Source: Chitinophagaceae bacterium UBA2793 (GTDB lineage: Bacteria > Bacteroidota > Bacteroidia > Chitinophagales > Chitinophagaceae). From it: DNA of 13,799 nucleotides. The position numbers and the translations under genes are program-made. Below, piece by piece: positions 7,705-13,799 of the stretch. The notes under the pieces are model-generated. The model saw only the letters and a list, made by a program, of their open reading frames with translations. It had not been told where the DNA came from and did no database searches. The DNA lies in the NCBI GenBank assembly GCA_002352045.1, contig DEHT01000013.1, forward strand, positions 1 to 13,799, read 5' to 3'. Within the stretch, counting starts at the first letter, position 1. Every line of letters begins with the position of its first letter.

Positions 7705-7735
7705 CGAAAAAAGGCTCACTATCAAAGCAAGCCTT
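7705..7735 (-). terminator. Intrinsic terminator downstream of fabG
   Basis: On the minus strand AAGGCT (7735-7730) pairs with AGCCTT (7716-7711) around a 13-base loop, and the stem runs into a T-tract (7712-7707). It begins about 22 bases after the fabG stop at 7758 and separates fabG from the downstream small gene. Confidence 0.65.
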
Positions 7736-7757
7736 CAAACGATTTATAATTACACTA

Positions 7758-8513
7758 TTAAATATTTAATCCTCCGCAGGCGCTAATGGTTTGCCCGGTT
7801 ACATAAGCACTTAAATCACTGGCTAAAAACAAAGTAACATTTGCAATGTCTTCTGCGCTTGCAAATCGACCCAGTGGAATACCGGCTTTATATTTTTCGG
7901 CAGCATCTCCATCTTTTAAATAGCTGGTCATATCGGTTTCTACAAAACCCGGAGCTATGGCATTGCAGCGTACATTGCGGCTTCCTAATTCTTTAGCCAC
8001 CGATTTGGTAAATCCTATTACGCCTGCCTTGCTGGCGGCATAGCTACTTTGGCCTGCATTGCCCATTTCGCCAATTACCGAGCTCATATTAATGATTGAA
8101 CCGGCCCTGGCTTTCATCATAGGTTTTATTACCTGCTTGGTCATATAAAAAACACTATTGAGATTTACTTGTATCACTTCTTCAAATTGTTCGGGGCTCA
8201 TGCGAAGCAGCAAATTATCCTTTGAAATACCGGCATTGTTTACACAAATATCTACTGTGCCAAACGCTTGTATTACATCGTTTACGAATGCTTCGCAAGC
8301 TGCAAAATTGCCGGCATTGCTTTGATAGGCTTTTGCTTTAACACCTAAATCTATCAATCTTGCTTCCAATGCTTTCGCTTTATCGGCACTGTTATCGCTT
8401 ACAAAACTGAATGCGACATTGGCTCCTTGTTCTGCAAACTTAATAGCTATTGCTTCGCCTATGCCACGGGCGGCACCGGTTACTATGGCTGTTTTTCCCT
8501 GGAGTAATTTCAT
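7758..8513 (-). CDS. fabG: 3-oxoacyl-[acyl-carrier-protein] reductase FabG
   Basis: The 251-residue protein is a complete classical short-chain dehydrogenase. It has the nucleotide motif TGAARGIG (12-19), NNAG (92-95), the catalytic tetrad N117, S145, Y158 and K162 (YAASK), and IAPGFVETDMT after it. The closing VTGQTISACGG matches the FabG end VTGQTLHVNGG. The family reduces 3-oxoacyl-ACP to 3-hydroxyacyl-ACP with NADPH in cytoplasmic fatty acid elongation. The general form of the protein, with the ETDMT loop and length, supports FabG over other SDRs, but paralogues with other substrates are common. No acpP, fabF or fabD gene is next to it, so it stands outside a fab cluster. It is 111 bases downstream of GH3 on the same strand; a terminator follows it. 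The ATG at 8513 is the natural start. Confidence 0.88.
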   Translation of the reverse strand: MKLLQGKTAIVTGAARGIGEAIAIKFAEQGANVAFSFVSDNSADKAKALEARLIDLGVKAKAYQSNAGNFAACEAFVNDVIQAFGTVDICVNNAGISKDNLLLRMSPEQFEEVIQVNLNSVFYMTKQVIKPMMKARAGSIINMSSVIGEMGNAGQSSYAASKAGVIGFTKSVAKELGSRNVRCNAIAPGFVETDMTSYLKDGDAAEKYKAGIPLGRFASAEDIANVTLFLASDLSAYVTGQTISACGGLNI

Positions 8514-8624
8514 GTTTCTATATTTCTAAATGATTGATAAAATGAACTTGTAAATATAATTGAACAATTAGAATAATTGAATTGGAATAAATTTTTGTCA
8601 AATCAATTTCCCCTAAAAATCTTT

Positions 8625-10130
8625 TTAGCTCATAGATAAAATTTCTTCTACAAAACTTCTTTCATTGCTCAACCTTGGCACTTTGTGCTGTCCACCTAAT
8701 TTGCCTTTGCTGCGAAGCCAGTTTGCAAAACTACCCTTTATTAACTTGTGTACTACAGGCATACGAAGCGCAATATCTTTGTGACGTTTAGCTTCATAAT
8801 CGCTGTTTACATTTTTTAGTTCGGCATCCAATGCTTCTGTAAAAGCCTGCATACTCGCCGGCTCTTTTTCAAATTCTATCAACCACTCATGGGCGCCATT
8901 GCTATCTTCAGAAAAATACATGGGTGCGGCCGTATAGTCGTTTACTATGGATCCGGTTTGTGCAGCCGCATAAGCAATTGCTTTATCGCTGTTATCAACA
9001 ATTACTTCTTCACCAAAAGCATTCATGTAATGTTTTAATCGGCCCGTTACAATTATACGGTAGGGATTTACTGAAGTAAATTGAATGGTATCTCCTACCA
9101 AGTAGCGCCATAAGCCTCCTGTAGTACTAATAATGAGTGCATAGTTTTTTCCTGTTTTCACTTCATTTAAACCAACGGTTTGTGGATTATCTTTTCCATA
9201 TTCCTCTACCGGTAAAAATTCATAAAAAATACCATGCTCTGTAAATAAAGTCATGCCATCATCGTTTGGTTTTTCTTGTGCTGCAAAAAACCCTTCACTG
9301 GCATTATATACTTCTAAGTAATTAATAGGTGCTCCTATTATTTTTTCAAACTGAGCCTTATAGGGTACAAAAGAAACACCCCCATGCAGGTACAATTCAA
9401 GATTGGGCCAAACCTCTTTGAGCGTTTGCGCATTTTTTATTTCTAAAATTCGTTTGAATAAAATGAGTGTCCAGGTAGGAACGCCAGCAACAGATGTAAC
9501 ATTTTCGTTGGCGGTTGCCTGGGCTAATTTTTCAATTTTGGTTTCCCACTCGTCGAGCAAAGCAATGCTCAATTCGGGGGTTCTTAGCCATTGCCCCCAA
9601 AAGGGTGAATTTTGCATCAGTACGGCACTTAGGTCGCCATATTGTATTTCATCATTTAACTTATTAATCTGGTGCGAACCACCAACTACCAACCCTTTTC
9701 CGGTAAGTAACTCACTCCCCGGAAAGTTTTTATAATAATTGCTAAGCACATCTTTGTTTGCCTTGTAATGGTTATCCTGCAGGCTTTCTTCGCTCATTGG
9801 AATAAACTTACTTTTATCGCTGGTGGTGCCGCTGCTTTTTGCAAACCAATTGATAGGGGTGTTCCACAAAACATTTTCTTCGCCTTCCATCATTCTTTGA
9901 ATGTAGGGCTTCAGGCTATCGTAATCCTGAATAGGAACCGCTTTTTTAAACTCCTTTACATTAAACAGTTTGGTGAAGTTGTATTTTTTTCCAAACGAGC
10001 TGTATTGTGCTGCTGTTACAAGTTCCTGCAACACTTCCCGCTGGGCAGCCTGTGGATGGTTAATCCATTTTTCTATGCGCCAAAGGCGCATACGGGCTAA
10101 AATTGATATTGCCGGCGAAAGCAGTTTCAT
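8625..10130 (-). CDS. GH3 family acyl-adenylating protein
   Basis: The start chosen is ATG 10130 (501 residues); a TTG three codons upstream (10139) is also open. GH3 proteins are ANL-type adenylating enzymes; in plants they join amino acids to jasmonate or auxin, and their bacterial substrates are unknown. All three nucleotide-binding signatures are visible: SSGTTSDKSKF (about 99-109), YNASEGFFAAQ in mid-protein, and TTGGLWRYLVGDTI. A C-terminal domain begins near the GRLKHYMNAFGEEV stretch, as in plant GH3, and the end ELKNVNSDYEAKR is conserved in the family. No signal or membrane segment is seen, so it should act in the cytoplasm. It lies 45 bases after the M48 lipoprotein gene, which itself follows lptB by 15 bases. 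Co-transcription with an envelope export gene suggests, but does not show, a lipid or envelope-related acyl substrate. Confidence 0.93.
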   Translation of the reverse strand: MKLLSPAISILARMRLWRIEKWINHPQAAQREVLQELVTAAQYSSFGKKYNFTKLFNVKEFKKAVPIQDYDSLKPYIQRMMEGEENVLWNTPINWFAKSSGTTSDKSKFIPMSEESLQDNHYKANKDVLSNYYKNFPGSELLTGKGLVVGGSHQINKLNDEIQYGDLSAVLMQNSPFWGQWLRTPELSIALLDEWETKIEKLAQATANENVTSVAGVPTWTLILFKRILEIKNAQTLKEVWPNLELYLHGGVSFVPYKAQFEKIIGAPINYLEVYNASEGFFAAQEKPNDDGMTLFTEHGIFYEFLPVEEYGKDNPQTVGLNEVKTGKNYALIISTTGGLWRYLVGDTIQFTSVNPYRIIVTGRLKHYMNAFGEEVIVDNSDKAIAYAAAQTGSIVNDYTAAPMYFSEDSNGAHEWLIEFEKEPASMQAFTEALDAELKNVNSDYEAKRHKDIALRMPVVHKLIKGSFANWLRSKGKLGGQHKVPRLSNERSFVEEILSMS

Positions 10131-10175
10131 GTGTGGCAAGATAAAACATTGAACTCAAATAGCATAACGGTGCCA

Positions 10176-11033
10176 TCATTTACAATTGAGCTCAAAGTTT
10201 TTAGTAATATGATTGGTAAGGCAGCGGCTTCGTACATCGGAGTAAGGGTGTGTTCTAAAAAAACTGAGCCAATCTTGCTTTTGTTCGGCCTTTGCCATTT
10301 GGTCCCAAAATTGTTTAATGGCACAAATATCATAACCCGCTTTCCAGGTAAGGTCGAGCCCATAATAGTCGGCTTCCAACTCCTTTTTTTGATTGAATGA
10401 TCCTGTTAGTATTCGTTTAATGGCAACTACAGCTTCTCCCCAATCGCCTAAATATTTTTTACCTGCTTTTACCTGCTTTAATGTGTTTTTAATGTGGCCT
10501 TTTTCGTTGTGGCCAATTTCATGGCCAATAATTGCATACAACTGGTCGTTGTTTTTAGTTTGCTTTAGCATGGCCGTTGTAATAAATATTTTTCCTCCTA
10601 TGGTATAGGCGTTTACAGTGGTATCATCATCCAATACAAATATTTTGTATTGTATATTGCTGGGGTTGTTTCGCTGGGTTACTAATTTTTGTAAAATGGT
10701 ATCTAATTTATATTGTGCTTTATGGCCTTCATAAATTTTAAAATCGTTTTTCTTTAGCGACTCCAATAAAAAAGTATCTCCGTATCTCATTTGTTCTTCA
10801 TCGCTTACATCAATATTATAGGTAACCAGCTTGTTGATGATCTCGTCGGCCTTTTCCCAGCCATTGTTGTCATCGCCGGAGTCTTTAAGGCATTCATAAC
10901 TGTAGGTAATACCCGAAGGCAATTTTCTTTTTGTGCCGGATTGATCTGAAGTATTTTCATTTCCTGTTTGATTGCACGAACTAATGAATGCAAATAATAT
11001 CAACCCTCCTAAAAACAATTGAACAGGTTTCAT
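10176..11033 (-). CDS. M48 family metalloprotease lipoprotein
   Basis: The 285-residue protein begins with a lipoprotein signal (GGLILFAFISSC), so C20 should be lipidated and the protein anchored in the outer membrane or inner-membrane outer face. The M48 (Ste24/HtpX/LoiP-like) zinc site is complete: HEIGH (H171, E172, H175) and the third ligand E220 in ELEADYYGLD. NAYTIGGKIFITTAML, about 20-30 residues before the motif, is the usual family lead-in. It resembles periplasmic M48 proteases such as LoiP and BepA, but lacks the BepA tetratricopeptide tail (it ends about 65 residues after the third ligand). It probably removes damaged or misassembled envelope proteins; the substrate is unknown. 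The gene follows lptB by 15 bases, giving an envelope context. The ATG at 11033 gives a standard lipoprotein signal. Confidence 0.93.
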   Translation of the reverse strand: MKPVQLFLGGLILFAFISSCNQTGNENTSDQSGTKRKLPSGITYSYECLKDSGDDNNGWEKADEIINKLVTYNIDVSDEEQMRYGDTFLLESLKKNDFKIYEGHKAQYKLDTILQKLVTQRNNPSNIQYKIFVLDDDTTVNAYTIGGKIFITTAMLKQTKNNDQLYAIIGHEIGHNEKGHIKNTLKQVKAGKKYLGDWGEAVVAIKRILTGSFNQKKELEADYYGLDLTWKAGYDICAIKQFWDQMAKAEQKQDWLSFFRTHPYSDVRSRCLTNHITKNFELNCK

Positions 11034-11048
11034 GAGTATAAATAAAAT

Positions 11049-11819
11049 TTAAGAAGGATTGCCTGCTGCCTCTTCGTGCAAATAGTCTTTTCTTTTTAAT
11101 TCAAAATTTCTACCCAGATATAAGCGACGCACCTGCTCATCGCCGGCCAGTTCTTCGGCGGTGCCATGCTTAAAAATTTTACCATCAATCAGTAAGTAGG
11201 CTCTGTCGCAAATAGAAAGCGTTTCGTTTACATTGTGGTCGGTAATGAGGATACCAATATTTTTATATTTTAATTTTGCAACTATCGATTGAATGTCTTC
11301 TACTGCAATAGGATCAACACCGGCAAAAGGCTCGTCGAGTAAAATAAATTTAGGATCAACTGCAAGGGCTCTTGCTATTTCTGTTCTTCTTCTTTCGCCG
11401 CCACTTAAAGTATCGCCATTGTTTTTTCTTACATGTTGCAGGCGAAATTCTTCAAGCAAACTTTCCTGCTTTGCTTTCTGTTCTTTTTTTGAAAGTCTGG
11501 TCATTTCCAATACAGCAGCAATATTGTCTTCTACACTTAACTTTCTAAAAACACTGGCTTCCTGTGGCAAATAACCAATACCCATTTGAGCCCGCTTGTA
11601 CATGGGCAGCTTTGTAATATTAATATCGTTCAAAAAAACTTCGCCTTCATCGGGCTTTATAAGTCCTACTACCTGGTAAAAGGAAGTGGTTTTGCCTGCT
11701 CCATTTGGACCAAGCAAACCTACAATTTCGCCCTGGCTTACATTAAAAGACACGTGATTTACCACCGTGCGGCTTCCATAAATTTTTACAAGGTCTTTGG
11801 TTTGTATGGTTAGGCTCAA
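11049..11819 (-). CDS. lptB: LPS export ABC transporter ATP-binding protein LptB
   Basis: Residues are numbered from TTG 11819 (256 residues): Walker A GPNGAGKTT (37-45), Q-loop Q86 in YLPQEASVF, signature LSGGE (138-142), Walker B FILLDEP (158-164) and H-loop H195. The YLPQEASVFRKLSVEDNI and DEPFAGVDPIAV segments are characteristic of LptB, the cytoplasmic ATPase that drives LptFG extraction of lipopolysaccharide. Start choice: the frame stays open to GTG 11873 and would add 18 residues absent from the family. A TAnnTTTG promoter word lies inside that extension, so the TTG giving M-S-L-T-I-Q is preferred; no ATG is available. It is divergent from metF and heads the run lptB, M48 lipoprotein, GH3. 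The other Lpt genes are not in the window. Confidence 0.93.
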   Translation of the reverse strand: MSLTIQTKDLVKIYGSRTVVNHVSFNVSQGEIVGLLGPNGAGKTTSFYQVVGLIKPDEGEVFLNDINITKLPMYKRAQMGIGYLPQEASVFRKLSVEDNIAAVLEMTRLSKKEQKAKQESLLEEFRLQHVRKNNGDTLSGGERRRTEIARALAVDPKFILLDEPFAGVDPIAVEDIQSIVAKLKYKNIGILITDHNVNETLSICDRAYLLIDGKIFKHGTAEELAGDEQVRRLYLGRNFELKRKDYLHEEAAGNPS

Positions 11820-11833
11820 GTTGTAGTTTTTTA

Positions 11834-11841
11834 CAAAAATA
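11834..11841 (-). promoter_or_regulatory. Candidate -7 element for the lptB operon
   Basis: On the minus strand TATTTTTG matches TAnnTTTG and ends 14 bases before the TTG start at 11819. No TTG sits at a proper -33 distance, so support is partial. If it is used, the upstream GTG at 11873 is outside the transcript. Confidence 0.4.
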
Positions 11842-12000
11842 AGCGCTGCGTTTTTATAATAGGTAAAATACACACAGGATTACCAAAAATTTAAATGCAT
11901 ATTAATGGAACCAAATGATAGAAGGAAACCTTGTTTCTGTATGATGCAGACAGCTTTGTTACTGTTAGTTGGTATTTCTTATAATTCTGTAAATAGGGTA

Positions 12001-12030
12001 TTGTTATGCCCCATTGTTGGCTTAAATTCG
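12001..12030 (+). promoter_or_regulatory. Candidate promoter for metF
   Basis: TAAATTCG (12023-12030) differs from TAnnTTTG at one base, and a TTG at 12001-12003 lies exactly 19 bases before it, the preferred -33 spacing. It would start transcripts about 20 bases before ATG 12058, in line with that start. I saw no SAM or other riboswitch in the 11874-12057 spacer. Confidence 0.4.
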
Positions 12031-12057
12031 CAAAAAATTTTATATACCCATTCCGAG

Positions 12058-13011
12058 ATGAAAGTTATTGATCACATCAGCCAGTCTACAAAACCATTAG
12101 TAAGTTTTGAAATTTTACCGCCTTTAAAAGGAAAAGGTATTCAATCTTTATACAATCATTTAGACCCATTAATGGAGTTTAAGCCATCTTTTATAAATGT
12201 AACTTATCATAGAAGCGAGCATGTATTTAAGAAAAAGGTAGATGGCACTTTTGAAAAAGTGGTAGTACGCAAAAGACCCGGCACCGAATCTATTTGCGCT
12301 GCCATTATGAATAAGTACAATGTAGATACCGTTCCACACTTAATATGCGGTGGTTTTGGTATTAATGAAACTGAAGATGCTTTAATTAACCTCAACTACC
12401 TGGGTATAGATAATGTGCTGGTGCTGCGTGGTGATGCTGCTAAAAACGAAGCCAGCTTTGAACCGGAGCCGGGTGGACACAAATATGCATCGGATCTTTT
12501 AAAACAAGTGGTTAATCTAAACTCGGGTATTTATTTGGAAGAAGAATTGAAAAACACCACTAAAACAAAATTTTGCATTGGCGTAGCCGGCTATCCCGAA
12601 AAACATTTTGAAGCTCCCAATATGGACTCCGATTTACAATACTTAAAACAAAAAGTAGATGCCGGAGCTGATTATATAGTTACACAAATGTTTTTTAATA
12701 ATCAAAAATATTTCGATTTTGTAGATGCCTGCCGTGCTATTGGTATTACCGTTCCTATTATTCCGGGATTAAAACCTATCTACACTAAAAAGCAATTAAC
12801 AGTTCTGCCAAAAGTGTTTCATATTGATCTTCCTACAGACCTTAGTAATGCAATTATGAAATGTAAAGACGATACCGAGGTTGAAAAAGTAGGAACAGAA
12901 TGGTTGCTAACACAGTCAAAAGAATTATACAAAGCAAATGTTCCCGTATTGCACTACTATACATTAGGAAGGCCAAATATGGTATGCGATGTGATGAAAG
13001 CCTTTTTGTAA
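12058..13011 (+). CDS. metF: Methylenetetrahydrofolate reductase MetF
   Basis: The 317-residue protein is a cytoplasmic FAD-dependent TIM-barrel enzyme that reduces 5,10-methylene-THF to 5-methyl-THF for methionine synthesis. SFEILPP (E18, equal to the catalytic Glu28 of E. coli), FINVTYH, VLRGDA (D126, equal to Asp120), GVAGYPEKHFEAPN, GADYIVTQMFF and PIIPGLKPI are all present. The longer VFKKKVDGTFEKVVVRKRPGT segment after the second motif is a feature of Bacteroidota MetF. Start choice: the frame is open upstream to ATG 11905, which would add 51 residues including a cysteine-rich hydrophobic stretch unlike any MetF; ATG 12058 gives the normal family start MKVIDHI. Its divergence from lptB is not functionally meaningful as far as I can see. 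No metH or other methionine gene is in the window. Confidence 0.94.
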   Translation: MKVIDHISQSTKPLVSFEILPPLKGKGIQSLYNHLDPLMEFKPSFINVTYHRSEHVFKKKVDGTFEKVVVRKRPGTESICAAIMNKYNVDTVPHLICGGFGINETEDALINLNYLGIDNVLVLRGDAAKNEASFEPEPGGHKYASDLLKQVVNLNSGIYLEEELKNTTKTKFCIGVAGYPEKHFEAPNMDSDLQYLKQKVDAGADYIVTQMFFNNQKYFDFVDACRAIGITVPIIPGLKPIYTKKQLTVLPKVFHIDLPTDLSNAIMKCKDDTEVEKVGTEWLLTQSKELYKANVPVLHYYTLGRPNMVCDVMKAFL

Positions 13012-13071
13012 TATATTGTTGATATAAGAACGGGGATTTGCTCTGCAATTACTTTAATGTAAAAATCAATA

Positions 13072-13728
13072 ATGCAAGCTCGTATTCTTATATCTTTTTT
13101 TTGCAGTGTTATTACTATTACAGCAAGTGCACAATTTGGCAAATGGAAATTATATATTGCCGAAAAGCCCGACAGTTTATATAATTTAAGTGCAGTGAGC
13201 TTTGTTAGAAAAGAGATGATTTCCTATCCGTTGTTTTATCCTTTTGAACAATCTCTTGTAATACTTAACCATGCTTCCTCCACTGAAAAAATGTCGAGAG
13301 CGGGCATAATACTCAATGCTAAAACAATTACCGTTGAAACCTATAATGTTGAATTTTTTTTAATGGATGGGTTAGATTCTCTTAGGATTTTTGCTAACAT
13401 AGAGGCAAACGAAACCTATCATGGAAGGTCGGCCCTAACTTCTGTTTTAAATTTATTTTCAAAAGAAGAAGATAAAGACCCGCAGGACGAACCCTATACT
13501 TTATCGGAAGTAAAAAAAATAAAAGGTTTTATTGAATATAAAAACCAAACAGCTTATTTTAAAAACGACAGCTTGATATTGGGTTCCGAAATTTTGATAA
13601 TGAAAGGGGCATCAAAATTGGTACATAAAAAAAATAGCCGCAGAATTAAAAAAGCAAATAAAAATTATCATGCTTCGGGAAACGGCTTTGCGAAGGAGCG
13701 GATTAGAAAGATTAAACTTTCAATTTAG
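13072..13728 (+). CDS. Secreted hypothetical protein with basic C-terminus
   Basis: I do not recognise this 218-residue protein. Residues 1-20 form a signal peptide (MQARILISFFCSVITITASA) with an ASA cleavage site, so it is exported. The middle alternates short beta-like stretches (SRAGIILNAKTITVETYNVEFF, SLRIFANIEANETYHG) and an acidic linker (EEDKDPQDEP). After that, about residues 150-180 repeat a beta-like pattern (FIEYKNQTAYFKNDSLILGSEIL), and the last 35 residues are strongly basic (KKNSRRIKKANKN, ERIRKIKL). The long open frame, signal peptide and ordinary composition support a real gene. It follows metF by 60 bases on the same strand with no terminator, so read-through is possible, but no functional link is evident. 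The basic tail could contact DNA, polysaccharide or the membrane; that is a guess. Confidence 0.7.
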   Translation: MQARILISFFCSVITITASAQFGKWKLYIAEKPDSLYNLSAVSFVRKEMISYPLFYPFEQSLVILNHASSTEKMSRAGIILNAKTITVETYNVEFFLMDGLDSLRIFANIEANETYHGRSALTSVLNLFSKEEDKDPQDEPYTLSEVKKIKGFIEYKNQTAYFKNDSLILGSEILIMKGASKLVHKKNSRRIKKANKNYHASGNGFAKERIRKIKLSI

Positions 13729-13740
13729 CACAAACGTAAG

Positions 13741-13799
13741 CAAAACCATTTTTTCAATTTGCTAATTTACATCTTAAAAGCAAATAAAAAATGGTTTTG
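13741..13799. repeat. Long near-perfect inverted repeat at window end
   Basis: CAAAACCATTTTTT (13741-13754) and AAAAAATGGTTTTG (13786-13799) are exact reverse complements. Inside them, after a two-base bulge (CA), ATTTGC (13757-13762) pairs with GCAAAT (13780-13785), leaving a 17-base loop. That is a 20-base-pair stem. It lies 12 bases past the stop of the secreted hypothetical gene and may continue beyond the window. It could be an AT-rich terminator, a small mobile-element end or a protein site; no T-tract can be checked because the sequence stops. Confidence 0.7.

Noticed and set aside
8613..8628. CTAAAAATCTTTTTAG palindrome as the GH3 terminator
   Set aside because: It overlaps the GH3 stop codon and is entirely AT apart from the ends, with no following T-tract on the minus strand.
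9403..10152. Three plus-strand frames of 60-110 codons
   Set aside because: All are antisense to the well-supported GH3 gene and have no recognisable motifs or signals.
10131..10400. An 89-codon plus-strand frame across the GH3/M48 junction
   Set aside because: It is antisense to the M48 C-terminus and has no motif; it also has no promoter or start context.
11874..12057. A SAM-responsive riboswitch upstream of metF
   Set aside because: I looked for a conserved multi-stem aptamer and saw only short, unconnected hairpins (for example GAAAC/GTTTC).
13731..13738. Minus-strand TACGTTTG matching the -7 consensus
   Set aside because: It would transcribe antisense into the hypothetical gene, has no -33 partner and no minus-strand gene follows.
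1..13799. CRISPR, insertion sequences, tRNA, rRNA, prophage or defence system
   Set aside because: No spaced direct repeats, transposase or nuclease genes, terminal repeats around a gene, or RNA gene folds were seen; the genes are housekeeping and envelope-type.

Overview
The window looks like chromosomal DNA of a Bacteroidota bacterium, most likely Chitinophagaceae or a close relative; this is inferred from gene content and style, not from a database match. It is AT-rich. Clear Shine-Dalgarno sequences are not evident, and several starts are preceded at very short distance by the Bacteroidota -7 promoter word TAnnTTTG. The gene set fits too: futalosine-pathway MqnC, an M16 active/inactive pair, SulP next to beta-carbonic anhydrase, a bacterial GH3 protein beside LptB, and a Bacteroidota-type MetF.

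Layout. 1-698 (-) is the N-terminal part of mqnC (menaquinone synthesis), cut by the window edge. Diverging from it is a secreted aspartyl protease with a PDZ domain (795-1982, +). Next, also on +, come two M16 peptidase genes five bases apart (2052-4576), the first with the zinc site and the second without it. A bidirectional terminator (4668-4701) separates them from a minus-strand block.

The minus-strand block reads right to left. One unit is lptB (11049-11819), then an M48 metalloprotease lipoprotein, then a GH3-family acyl-adenylating enzyme. Downstream are fabG with its own terminator (7705-7735), a small membrane-anchored hypothetical protein (7245-7616), and a SulP anion transporter followed after 37 bases by a beta-carbonic anhydrase (4714-6957). 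Diverging from lptB is metF (12058-13011, +), followed by a secreted protein of unknown function (13072-13728). The last 59 bases form a long inverted repeat.

How the genes work together. SulP plus carbonic anhydrase is a plausible bicarbonate uptake and CO2/bicarbonate interconversion unit. The two M16 subunits probably form one heterodimeric periplasmic or membrane-associated peptidase. LptB, the lipoprotein protease and perhaps GH3 suggest an envelope-related operon. MqnC, FabG and MetF are housekeeping enzymes of quinone, fatty acid and folate metabolism. I saw no mobile element, CRISPR array, tRNA, rRNA or phage gene, and nothing in the window clearly amounts to a new defence or mobile system. 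No gene-free stretch exceeds 300 bases; the longest is 6958-7244.
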